From an uncultured Blautia sp. (GTDB lineage: Bacteria; Bacillota; Clostridia; Lachnospirales; Lachnospiraceae): a DNA stretch of 64,000 nucleotides. The position numbers were made by a program, and so were the translations under genes. Shown one piece after another: positions 7,437 to 14,993 of the stretch; position 1 is the first letter of the stretch, and each line of letters opens with the position of its first letter. The notes beneath the pieces were generated by a model, which made no database searches, was not told where the DNA came from, and saw only the letters and a list, made by a program, of their open reading frames with translations. Where the stretch lies: contig UQJE01000001.1 in the NCBI GenBank assembly GCA_900541345.1, positions 40,852 to 104,851 on the forward strand, read 5' to 3'.

Positions 7437-8627
7437 ATGAACAGACAAAAGCAAACTTCTGACTTCACTGCCGGATATGCCTGTATCCAAAGCTTTTACT
7501 GGATGAGCTTTTCCGCAGTCATGGGCTTTACAAGCCTTTATCTTCTGGATGTGGGTTTTACAAACACAGAAATCGGTATCATCATTGCCATTGCCGGAAT
7601 CATTTCTGCAATTTTACAGCCCATGTTTGCCGGATATGCAGACAAACCAAAGAGCCCGTCCCTGAAAAAGATCATTCTTTTTCTGGCATCTTTGCTTCTC
7701 CTCCTGTCTTTGGCTCTTTTTCTTTTGTACCGGCGTTCTGTATTTTTTAACGGGCTTTTTTACGGAGGATGTATCACACTTTTACAGCTTTTACAGCCCC
7801 TTATTAATTCTCTGGGAATGGAGGTTGTAAACCAGGGAAAAAAACTGAACTTCGGAATATCAAGAGGAATCGGTTCTATAGCCTATGCTGTCGCAGCTTA
7901 TTTTCTCGGATTAATTGTAGCAAAATCAGGAGCCGGAGCGATTCCCATTTCCATGATTGTAACCTTTGCCGCTGTTTTTTTCTTTACCCTGCGCTTTTCT
8001 TTCCAAAAAGGAACGCACACTGAACCTTCCGCTAACCACGAAAAAACGGGAAATCCATTTATTTTTTTCAAAAAATATCCCCGGTTTGCAGTGACGCTCA
8101 TTGGCTGCTGGCTTATTTATGTCAGCCATATTCTGTTAAACAGCTTTACCTTTCAGATAGTGGAAAATATAGGCGGCGGAAGCTCTGAAATGGGCTTTTC
8201 TATGGCTCTGGCTGCCATACTTGAGCTTCCTACCATGTTTCTTTTTTCTAAAATGCTGAAAAAAGTACGCTGCGACATCTGGTTTCGGATTTCCGGTATT
8301 TTCTTTATGTTAAAAATACTTGGCACTTTGCTTGCCCCATCTATTCCTGTTTTTTATGCAGTACAGATTTTCCAGATGTTTGGATGGGCGCTTATTACTG
8401 TATCCTCTGTTTACTATGTAAATGCCATTATGGAAAAAGAAGACGCCATCAAAGGACAGGCATATATTACCATGACTTATACCTTCGGAAGCGTCCTCGG
8501 CTCTTTAATCGGAGGTGCGCTTATTGACGGTTTCGGTGTAAAGACAATGCTTGCATTCGGCACAGCCTCTGCCTTTGTCGGTATGATTATTGTATTTTTC
8601 TCCGCTCAGAAAACAAAGGAAGTATAA
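7437..8627 (+). CDS. MFS transporter (LacY/NupG-like)
   Basis: 396-residue major facilitator protein with about 12 membrane segments. The N-terminus SFYWMSFSAVMGFTSLYLLD and the loop FAGYADKPKSPS after the second helix resemble the MFS_1-like group that includes oligosaccharide and nucleoside proton symporters. Substrate is unknown. The start has GGAAGG upstream. It is the only plus-strand gene between rplM and the sigma factor genes and ends one base from the convergent DUF4179 gene, so it is probably monocistronic. Confidence 0.82.
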   Translation: MNRQKQTSDFTAGYACIQSFYWMSFSAVMGFTSLYLLDVGFTNTEIGIIIAIAGIISAILQPMFAGYADKPKSPSLKKIILFLASLLLLLSLALFLLYRRSVFFNGLFYGGCITLLQLLQPLINSLGMEVVNQGKKLNFGISRGIGSIAYAVAAYFLGLIVAKSGAGAIPISMIVTFAAVFFFTLRFSFQKGTHTEPSANHEKTGNPFIFFKKYPRFAVTLIGCWLIYVSHILLNSFTFQIVENIGGGSSEMGFSMALAAILELPTMFLFSKMLKKVRCDIWFRISGIFFMLKILGTLLAPSIPVFYAVQIFQMFGWALITVSSVYYVNAIMEKEDAIKGQAYITMTYTFGSVLGSLIGGALIDGFGVKTMLAFGTASAFVGMIIVFFSAQKTKEV

Positions 8628-8628
8628 A

Positions 8629-9804
8629 TTATGATTCCAGCGGAATCGTATATCTGTCTCTGCTTTCCACACCTTTTCGGACAAGAAGGGCATCTATCTC
8701 ATCTGTATCAAGAATCCGGTCAACAGGGAAGGCTATAAAATACTCGTTTTGGGAAATATAGCCTTCTGTTCCCGGTCCCAGATAAATGCCTTTCAGCTCT
8801 GTTCCGTCTTTTAGACGCACTCCGTCAGGAAAGAACAGCATGCCTGAGGAGTTATCCATTTTATTATAAATCTTTTTCGGAAAATCATATGTCACATTCA
8901 AAGATATGGGGGAAATCTCCACATGTTTTACCGTTACCCCCGTATCTCCGATAGGGGCATTCAAATCGTATTCTTTTTTCTCCGAGCTTCCGTCCAGCAC
9001 CCAGTCAAAACTCCATGCAGCGTCTATTGCGTTTGTAAAGTCCGCCTTCTCCACTGTCCCCAGATTGTGAAGTTCTACGTGTATTGGCTTTCCCATAAAA
9101 TAATCTTTATCTGCTGTGTGGGTAAGAGTCATACAGTATTCGTAGCTTCCGTCCTCTAGTTTATACCCGTCCCACTTCTCTTCAATTTCCTTCAAAGGTT
9201 TTCCGTCCGAAATTCTTATAAGCTCTCCATCCTCTCCCGTAATTACCCCATTGTACCAGCTTCCGCCTGAACTGAAATTTCGCTTCTCATCATATTCCTC
9301 TTCATAGGGATTATATCCGTCCACAACGATTGTCTCTGTCTCGAAAAACGGCTGCTTCCCTTCCCCTGCATCATATCCTTCTACCTTAAAAATAATATGC
9401 GCATAATAACTGTCCACTATCGTCTGGGCAACTGTTACAGTCACTCCATTTTGCGTATCCGATTTATTTACCGGAACTGTAAGCTTTGTCTCCTCCATTT
9501 TTTTCTGCATTTCTTCGGAAGCCTGCATTCCCTCTGAGGCTGTTTTACTCCAGCACATATAAGCTGCTGCGCCTGCAGTCACTCCCCCTGCGCCAAGCAT
9601 AACGGCTGCTGCCACAAGAAACATTCTCTTTGCCGGAATCTTTTTTCTTGTTTTCTTTGGGGAAAGCGGTGTTATTTTTGCTTTCTCCTGAATTTTTGCT
9701 TCCGCTTGAATTTTTTCAAACGCTCCTTCTGCTTTTTTCATGACTATGTCCGGAATTTCTACATCTTTTTTTAAAATTTCAAACATATCCTCCGGTTTTT
9801 TCAT
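8629..9804 (-). CDS. DUF4179-type membrane anti-sigma factor
   Basis: 391-residue single-pass protein: cytosolic N-terminal region (1-65), one membrane helix (about 68-88, MFLVAAAVMLGAGGVTAGAA), then a large extracellular domain typical of DUF4179 proteins. These are encoded beside ECF sigma factors and presumably hold them at the membrane until a signal arrives. The ATG overlaps the sigma factor stop by four bases, so the two are translationally coupled. The inducing signal cannot be read from the sequence. Confidence 0.82.
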   Translation of the reverse strand: MKKPEDMFEILKKDVEIPDIVMKKAEGAFEKIQAEAKIQEKAKITPLSPKKTRKKIPAKRMFLVAAAVMLGAGGVTAGAAAYMCWSKTASEGMQASEEMQKKMEETKLTVPVNKSDTQNGVTVTVAQTIVDSYYAHIIFKVEGYDAGEGKQPFFETETIVVDGYNPYEEEYDEKRNFSSGGSWYNGVITGEDGELIRISDGKPLKEIEEKWDGYKLEDGSYEYCMTLTHTADKDYFMGKPIHVELHNLGTVEKADFTNAIDAAWSFDWVLDGSSEKKEYDLNAPIGDTGVTVKHVEISPISLNVTYDFPKKIYNKMDNSSGMLFFPDGVRLKDGTELKGIYLGPGTEGYISQNEYFIAFPVDRILDTDEIDALLVRKGVESRDRYTIPLES

Positions 9805-10319
9805 AATGCTTCCCCCTTTCTTTCCATATTTCCATATCTCTGCGCCATTTTTTCCCGACCTCTTGAAAGTCTGGTACGCACCGTAGATTCCGGAAGCTCC
9901 ATAATCTCTGAAATTTCCGATGTTTTAAATCCTTCCACATAGTAGAGAATCAGAATCGTCCGGTATCTCTCGTCCAGCTCGCTTAATGTCTGCTTCCATT
10001 CCATATTTTCATATCCGTAATCTTTTGACGGAATGTCCGGCATCTCATCTGTAAATAAAAGATTCTGCTTTTTCCTGATAATATCCTTGCATTTATTCAC
10101 AAGAATTTTTGTCATCCAGGTGCGGAAATATTTATTTTCCCGAAGCTGTCCCAGTTTTTCCCAACAGGCGAGAATGGTATCGGAAATGGCGTCTGCCGCA
10201 TCCTCCTCATTACTAAGAATCGCTCTTGCCGTCTTGTACATGGTCTGCATCTGGGACATCATAAGCTCTGTAAACGCGTCTGCATCATGCTGCCGCGCCT
10301 TTTTTATCAACTCCTCCAT
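9801..10319 (-). CDS. ECF-type RNA polymerase sigma factor
   Basis: 172-residue sigma-70 family protein with only regions 2 and 4. Region 2 (about 8-78) includes DAADAISDTILACWEKL and the core-binding helix; region 4 (about 105-160) includes ILYYVEGFKTSEISEIMELP and TVRTRLSRGREKM. It is followed by its DUF4179 anti-sigma factor. The ribosome binding site for 10319 is modest (GGAAGG), and a 12-codon ORF with a better site overlaps the start, suggesting coupled translation. Confidence 0.9.
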   Translation of the reverse strand: MEELIKKARQHDADAFTELMMSQMQTMYKTARAILSNEEDAADAISDTILACWEKLGQLRENKYFRTWMTKILVNKCKDIIRKKQNLLFTDEMPDIPSKDYGYENMEWKQTLSELDERYRTILILYYVEGFKTSEISEIMELPESTVRTRLSRGREKMAQRYGNMERKGEAL

Positions 10320-10345
10320 AGGCTGTGCCTTCCTTTCTTTTTCAT
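10307..10345 (-). CDS. 12-codon ORF overlapping the sigma factor start (putative)
   Basis: ATG at 10345 has AAGGAG ten bases upstream and encodes MKKKGRHSLWRS, ending inside the sigma gene start. It may couple ribosome entry to the sigma factor. The longer frame to 10501 has no support. Confidence 0.3.
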   Translation of the reverse strand: MKKKGRHSLWRS

Positions 10346-10584
10346 TGTGTCACTGCTCCTTATTTTTGTATTCTTCTGATTATTAGACAGAAAAAATACA
10401 GAAAATGTCCCATAGATTTTCCAAAATCCGAAGTTTTTATTTTCGAACACTTCTAATATTTTAAAGGAATCGAAAAAGCCGCCGCACTCAAAACAGCTCA
10501 TGCCGCAGCTCTCTTTCTATTCTCTTTCTAATTTAAAAATCACAGACTTTTTGACACTTTCCTAATTTTAACTTTCTTAGCTAT

Positions 10585-11220
10585 TCAAATTTTCTTCAAC
10601 TCTCCTTTTTCTATTTCAAATCGTTCATCGCACAACATTTCCATATCATATTTGTTGTGACTTGCAAGGAGAATCAATTTGCCCTGTTTCTTCATTTCAA
10701 AGAAAAGATTCCGCATATCTTCCACCCCCTGTTTATCCAGTCCGTTCATTGGTTCGTCCAATATAAGAATGGACGGATTTCCCATGATCGCCTGGGCAAT
10801 TCCCAATCTTTGCTTCATTCCCAGAGAATACTTATCTACAGGTTTTTTCGAATCCGGATCAAGTCCTACTTTTCTCATAATATCAAATAAGTATTCCTTA
10901 TCCGGTCTGTGATTTATCATGTACAGAAGCTTTAAATTTTTATACCCGCTTTCCTTTTTAAGGCAGGCAGGTTTTTCAATAATAAATCCTGTATCTGAAA
11001 GCATTTCCCCTGCTTTTCTCTCTTTTCCGTTTAAAAAAACAGCCCCTTTATCCGGAATCATCAATCCGCATATACATTTAAAAAGTACAGATTTTCCAGA
11101 ACCATTATATCCTTCGATACCATATATTTTTCCTGCTTCCAAAGACAGGTTTATGTCTTTCAAAACAGTCTGATCTCCAAAGCTTTTTCCCAGATGTTGA
11201 ATATTTAATGTTGTTTTCAT
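10585..11220 (-). CDS. ABC transporter ATPase of the secreted-protein operon
   Basis: 211-residue ATPase: Walker A GYNGSGKS (near 40), signature YSLGMKQR, Walker B ILILDEPMNGLD and the switch histidine in LLASHNKYDM. It is shorter than most ABC ATPases (about 230-300), typical of small ABC-2 exporters linked to bacteriocin immunity or peptide export. Its start overlaps the membrane protein upstream by four bases. Last gene of the 14464-10585 operon. Confidence 0.9.
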   Translation of the reverse strand: MKTTLNIQHLGKSFGDQTVLKDINLSLEAGKIYGIEGYNGSGKSVLFKCICGLMIPDKGAVFLNGKERKAGEMLSDTGFIIEKPACLKKESGYKNLKLLYMINHRPDKEYLFDIMRKVGLDPDSKKPVDKYSLGMKQRLGIAQAIMGNPSILILDEPMNGLDKQGVEDMRNLFFEMKKQGKLILLASHNKYDMEMLCDERFEIEKGELKKI

Positions 11221-12071
11221 ACTTCCTCACTATTCCATTGAAAATTAACATGTACCGCTTTTATTACAATGATCGCGCTGCAGACCAGAGTCATTCCCAC
11301 AAGCGCCAGGGCTATATACTGCATATCCGGAAGCCCTCTTCCAAAATCCCACTCTATATAATCAAGACGAAGCCAGCTTACCGGAGAAATGTACCAAAGC
11401 CATGACTGATTATTCATATTTGCCAGATTTTCGGCAAATATCGGAAGCCCGGTTACTACAGTTGCCATAATGATCGCCGCAGTCCTGCTCAGTAAAAGGC
11501 TTATCATAAACATTAAAAGTCCGATCAAACTAATAACAGCCCCGCCCAGAATCAAACAAAAAATCATGGCTGAAACAGGCGTATACTGCTGTAAAATTTT
11601 ATAAGAAACATCAAAGCAGAGTCTGAAATCTCCTTTTGCGCTGAGGGTATACAATAAATTTCCCCAGTCATTTTCTATTTCCATAACTCCTACAAGAGGA
11701 AGAAATGTCAAAACAAAAAAACTGAGCATCAGAAGATAACCGCTTATGATAATTTCTCCTATATGTACCAATGCCCACCGTTTTCTTCCAAGCTTCATAA
11801 CACGGTTCGCTTCCCATTCATTCATAAACGGAATATCAGAAAAGAAGTAAATAACAGCGGCAAAAAATCCTGTTTCAAAATATAAATAGGAAAAGAGATG
11901 GGGCATAAAATACGGGCATGCCGGATATTGATATTCCGCACATACCGCCCGTACAGGAAGCAAAAATGTCACACACATGAAGAAGAAAAAAATCAGAACA
12001 TCTCCTGTTTTTCTGCTGAAATACCGACGAAGCGCCCATCTGCCAATATCCATTCTTACCTTATTTTCCAT
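11217..12071 (-). CDS. ABC-2-like membrane protein of the secreted-protein operon (second)
   Basis: 284 residues with about six hydrophobic segments (around 22-44, 60-80, 105-135, 160-200, 245-270). It matches no family I can name with certainty, but its size, topology and tight overlap with the ATPase gene (4 bp) and with the upstream membrane protein (11 bp) make it a permease subunit. Possibly a DUF2705-like permease. Confidence 0.72.
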   Translation of the reverse strand: MENKVRMDIGRWALRRYFSRKTGDVLIFFFFMCVTFLLPVRAVCAEYQYPACPYFMPHLFSYLYFETGFFAAVIYFFSDIPFMNEWEANRVMKLGRKRWALVHIGEIIISGYLLMLSFFVLTFLPLVGVMEIENDWGNLLYTLSAKGDFRLCFDVSYKILQQYTPVSAMIFCLILGGAVISLIGLLMFMISLLLSRTAAIIMATVVTGLPIFAENLANMNNQSWLWYISPVSWLRLDYIEWDFGRGLPDMQYIALALVGMTLVCSAIIVIKAVHVNFQWNSEEV

Positions 12072-12849
12072 GAAAAAGCCTCCGTTCCACCCTCTTTAAT
12101 ATCATTCTGTAGAGTATATATCCCACAACTGCGGTAAAACATATAACATAAAGAATCGCTTCTTTATCTGTAGAAAAATCATGAAAAAATGGTTGAAAAA
12201 TAAGCCACACATTTAATTTTCCATTCCACAGATCACAAATCAGAGACAAGTTCAATAAAAAATACATGCTCATAAAAGGCACTGATAAGATCAGCATTTT
12301 ATTGGCACAGTAAAGAGAAAATAATAATGCCAGCACAGACATAAGCCCTGAAAGCATTCCATACCACAAACCTGTTGTCAGGAAAAACAATGGCGGCGCT
12401 TTCTTTAAAAGACAAAAATACCATCCCTGCCTCTCCTGCAAAATCTGATACATGGTATCATCTGTTGAAAACCAGCCGCCTCCTGCCACACTTACATAAA
12501 ATCCATAACACAGTACACCAAGCGCCATTATAAAAAGCGAAGAAAGAAAAACTGTAAGCGTTCTGCTTCTTGCAAAATTTTTCCATTTTCCATAAAAACA
12601 TTCTGCAAAAAAATACCTGTTTTCTATGTCCTCACATAAACTGCCGCTGTAGGCTGCAGCACAGATTACCATACTGAACAACCCCGACATTCCATACAGA
12701 CCATTGTCAACTGCATTTAAAGCCGTTATATTAACAAGGTCTCTGTTTGTGTATGTGCTTGTCATAAAAACAAGAAAAACTCCCGCCACGCACAGCACAA
12801 AACGCAGTCCCAGCATTCTCTCAAAATCTGCACTTAAATATTTCTTCAT
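12061..12849 (-). CDS. ABC-2-like membrane protein of the secreted-protein operon (first)
   Basis: 262 residues with about six hydrophobic segments (around 15-32, 52-68, 95-120, 155-190, 195-212, 232-248) and a large loop near 120-150. Specific function is unknown. It overlaps the lipoprotein gene by four bases and the second membrane protein by 11, so the two permeases and the ATPase are made together. Confidence 0.72.
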   Translation of the reverse strand: MKKYLSADFERMLGLRFVLCVAGVFLVFMTSTYTNRDLVNITALNAVDNGLYGMSGLFSMVICAAAYSGSLCEDIENRYFFAECFYGKWKNFARSRTLTVFLSSLFIMALGVLCYGFYVSVAGGGWFSTDDTMYQILQERQGWYFCLLKKAPPLFFLTTGLWYGMLSGLMSVLALLFSLYCANKMLILSVPFMSMYFLLNLSLICDLWNGKLNVWLIFQPFFHDFSTDKEAILYVICFTAVVGYILYRMILKRVERRLFHGK

Positions 12850-13973
12850 TGGAAAATATACTCCTTCGCTGTCGCAGCATCAAAAAATTTCTGAAAATTC
12901 CTTATATCCCCATTATCATTGATTTCCATATCAATAATCCACACAGGAACCATTTCATACTCTTTTTTGCCTGCAAGATTTTCCATAGCCTTTAATTCTG
13001 CCCTTTTCACTTTATACGTCTCTTCCCCCATAATTCTTGTGAACTGCTTTTCCAGAACCTCTGCAATCTTTTCAAATGGAAGAAGCTCCACGCTTTCTTT
13101 TTCCTGCTGATACTGAAAAACTCTCTCTACAGACAGGTACTCAATCCCCTCCCGGGATATAACTGCCTGAAGCGGTCTGTTTTCCAGTATATCTTTTTCC
13201 ATTGTGTAAACATACGGATGATACGTTGGAAGACCACAGTACCGGCTTTGAAATACAAAAAAATATGCGTCATCGTTTTCGTCCCAGTCTGTTTTTTCTG
13301 CCTCTATGTCTTCGTTTCCATACATATCCTCTGCATACTCACGTTCTGCCATCTCTTCATAAGGCAGAGTGTAGCAAATATATTCTTCCGGTACCGTAAT
13401 CCCACAGTCTTCCAGAACACTTCTGATTTTTTCATAAGCCTCTTCTCTGGAAAATCTGTCGAACTCCTCTGTAGTCGAAGCCCAGGACTCTTCATATTGT
13501 TTATCCGGAAGATGAAAAGCCTGGCTGATATGTTCAAACAGAGGACTTATATATGTGCTTCCTAACGACTTTATATACTGTAAAGTTCCCTTTTCTTCTG
13601 ACTGCCATATGACTGTATTGATCTCATTTCCAACATGATCTGTTCCTTTTTCTTCGAATACCCGTTCATCAAAATCTGTCCCGTATAAATAATCTTTCAG
13701 CTTTTCTCCATCTAAAGCCTCCAGTTCCGCTTTTCCTTTGTAAAAAACGTCTTCTGAACTATCCACTACAATCTCTGTATCAAATTCAATTTTTTCTCCT
13801 GCTTTTTTATATTCTTCCGGGAAACTGTATTTGTAAACCGTCTCCTCTGCCTCGGATTTTTCCTGTTCTTTTGCATTTACTGCGAGTTGTTTTCCTGTTT
13901 TTGTTTCCGTCTTTCCTCCACAGCCACAGAATACGCATAAACCAATCATACAAAATATTATCGTCTTTTTCAT
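12846..13973 (-). CDS. lipoprotein of the secreted-protein operon
   Basis: 375-residue exported protein. The N-terminus MKKTIIFCMIGLCVFCGCGG is a short signal followed by Cys residues; Cys18 (FCGC) is the likely lipid-attachment site. The mature part is acidic and rich in Glu and Tyr, with no family I recognise. A GTG at 13982 is possible, but ATG 13973 is preferred because AAAGGTG stands six bases before it. As a surface protein next to an ABC exporter and a secreted protein it could capture or protect against the secreted product. That is inference. Confidence 0.72.
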   Translation of the reverse strand: MKKTIIFCMIGLCVFCGCGGKTETKTGKQLAVNAKEQEKSEAEETVYKYSFPEEYKKAGEKIEFDTEIVVDSSEDVFYKGKAELEALDGEKLKDYLYGTDFDERVFEEKGTDHVGNEINTVIWQSEEKGTLQYIKSLGSTYISPLFEHISQAFHLPDKQYEESWASTTEEFDRFSREEAYEKIRSVLEDCGITVPEEYICYTLPYEEMAEREYAEDMYGNEDIEAEKTDWDENDDAYFFVFQSRYCGLPTYHPYVYTMEKDILENRPLQAVISREGIEYLSVERVFQYQQEKESVELLPFEKIAEVLEKQFTRIMGEETYKVKRAELKAMENLAGKKEYEMVPVWIIDMEINDNGDIRNFQKFFDAATAKEYIFQ

Positions 13974-13986
13974 AATTTGCACCTTT

Positions 13987-14014
13987 ACACCGGAGCTGAA
14001 ATCAGCTCCGGTGT
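13987..14014. terminator. perfect hairpin between secreted-protein and lipoprotein genes
   Basis: 12-bp arms ACACCGGAGCTG and complement around a four-base loop. On the minus strand it is followed by AAAGGTG, not by T residues, so it is more likely an mRNA-stabilising or partial-termination hairpin that raises expression of the first gene. Confidence 0.6.
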
Positions 14015-14032
14015 TCTATATTTTATTTATAA

Positions 14033-14464
14033 TTACGGAGTATACCAACCTGTTGCGTTGTTAATACTTCCTCCTCCAAAATAGCTGATAATATTATAAT
14101 AAATTCCACCTGGCACAGATGACCAACCATATTTCGCACTTGCATGTATTCCATTTCTTCCTGCTCTCAATGGTATATAAGTTTGAGAAGTTGTTCCTGC
14201 CTCTGTTTTTTGAGAATATGCCTTAATACACCCTTTAGAATTGCCATGATTATTAAAAGATTCTTGTGTAATATAAAATTTTGCATCTCCATCTGTATTC
14301 TTTTGGATTCTTTTCGACTTTGCATCGTCAGGTTCTCCTACACTGCCTCCGTGATGTAATGTCAAAGTAAACCAAACTCTATCTGCTGATGTCGCAATCG
14401 GCGTTGCCGCCAATACACCTGCGATTGTAACAATAGCTACCAGTTTCTTAATCTTTTTTTTCAT
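14033..14464 (-). CDS. small secreted protein of unknown function
   Basis: 143 residues with a clear signal peptide (KKKIKKLVAIVTIAGVLAA, likely cut after ATSA near residue 27), leaving a mature protein of about 116 residues with one Cys and many Gly, Ser, Asn and Tyr. The C-terminus is GGSINNATGWYTP. I do not recognise the fold; it loosely resembles DUF2712-type secreted peptides that neighbour ABC transporters. First gene of the operon, behind its own promoter and an 18-bp palindrome matched to the one at blaI. It may be a bacteriocin-like or signalling product. Confidence 0.75.
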   Translation of the reverse strand: MKKKIKKLVAIVTIAGVLAATPIATSADRVWFTLTLHHGGSVGEPDDAKSKRIQKNTDGDAKFYITQESFNNHGNSKGCIKAYSQKTEAGTTSQTYIPLRAGRNGIHASAKYGWSSVPGGIYYNIISYFGGGSINNATGWYTP

Positions 14465-14490
14465 TATATCTTTTTACCTCCTAGTCTTTC

Positions 14491-14508
14491 AGATTCACGC
14501 GTGTATCT
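14491..14508. promoter_or_regulatory. operator O2, BlaI-type palindrome at the secreted-protein operon
   Basis: AGATTCACGCGTGTATCT, an 18-bp palindrome with one mismatched pair. It shares AGAT-W-CA-N4-TGTATCT with the operator in front of blaI and lies at about +4 to +21 of the divergent transcript, where a bound repressor would block elongation or initiation. Confidence 0.6.
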
Positions 14509-14518
14509 TTATATTGCG

Positions 14519-14547
14519 ATAATATCCAATTTACTTTTTCAAAACAA
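14519..14547 (-). promoter_or_regulatory. promoter of the secreted-protein operon
   Basis: Minus strand -35 TTGTTT (14542-14547), 17-bp spacer, -10 TATTAT (14519-14524). The start would be near 14512, just before operator O2. Confidence 0.5.
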
Positions 14548-14550
14548 GTC

Positions 14551-14578
14551 TTGATTTTTATTATTTTTGATGTATAAT
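14551..14578 (+). promoter_or_regulatory. promoter of blaI-blaR1
   Basis: -35 TTGATT (14551-14556), 16-bp spacer, -10 TATAAT (14573-14578). The start falls inside operator O1. Confidence 0.65.
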
Positions 14579-14579
14579 A

Positions 14580-14597
14580 AGATACATATATGTATCT
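14580..14597. promoter_or_regulatory. operator O1, BlaI/MecI-type palindrome
   Basis: AGATACATATATGTATCT is a perfect 18-bp palindrome with the TACA...TGTA core typical of BlaI/MecI operators. It covers the predicted blaI transcription start, implying autorepression. Confidence 0.7.
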
Positions 14598-14618
14598 ATT
14601 ATTATGAAAGGAGTAAAT

Positions 14619-14993
14619 ATGGAAGCAAAATATAATTTATCAAGCCAGGAGTATGAGATTATGTCTATCCTCTGGAAAGAGAACAAAGAAATGACTCTGG
14701 CTGAAATTGCAGATTTGCTGTGGGACGCAGGTTTCGAAATCTCCATCGGAACCGTCAAAACATACCTGCAGAGAATTGTTAAAAAAGGAGCGCTGATCGC
14801 TCCGAAACACGGTCACAAATTAATGTATATGCCTTCCTCCTCCGAAGAAGCTTTTGCCCAAAAATGGACGCAGGATTTTCTGAACAAAAGCTTCCGTGGT
14901 TCTCTGAAAGCCTTTATCTGCACTTTGACAGGAAATCACGATTTATCTGAGAAAGAGAAAAAAATGTTGAGGAATCTGTACGATGATAAATAA
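14619..14993 (+). CDS. BlaI/MecI-family transcriptional repressor
   Basis: 124-residue winged-helix repressor: LSSQEYEIMSILWKENKEMT at the N-terminus, recognition region ISIGTVKTYLQRIVKKGAL, and a C-terminal dimerisation helix. Start 14619 is chosen over the in-frame ATG at 14604 because AAAGGAG precedes it. In known systems the repressor is cleaved after its partner BlaR1 senses a signal. It overlaps the blaR1-type gene by 11 bases, and both flanking promoters carry matched palindromes, so it probably controls itself and the divergent operon. Confidence 0.92.
   Translation: MEAKYNLSSQEYEIMSILWKENKEMTLAEIADLLWDAGFEISIGTVKTYLQRIVKKGALIAPKHGHKLMYMPSSSEEAFAQKWTQDFLNKSFRGSLKAFICTLTGNHDLSEKEKKMLRNLYDDK

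Noticed and set aside
10346..10501. Extended 64-codon frame upstream of the sigma factor
   Set aside because: No ribosome binding site at its start; only the last 12 codons have one.
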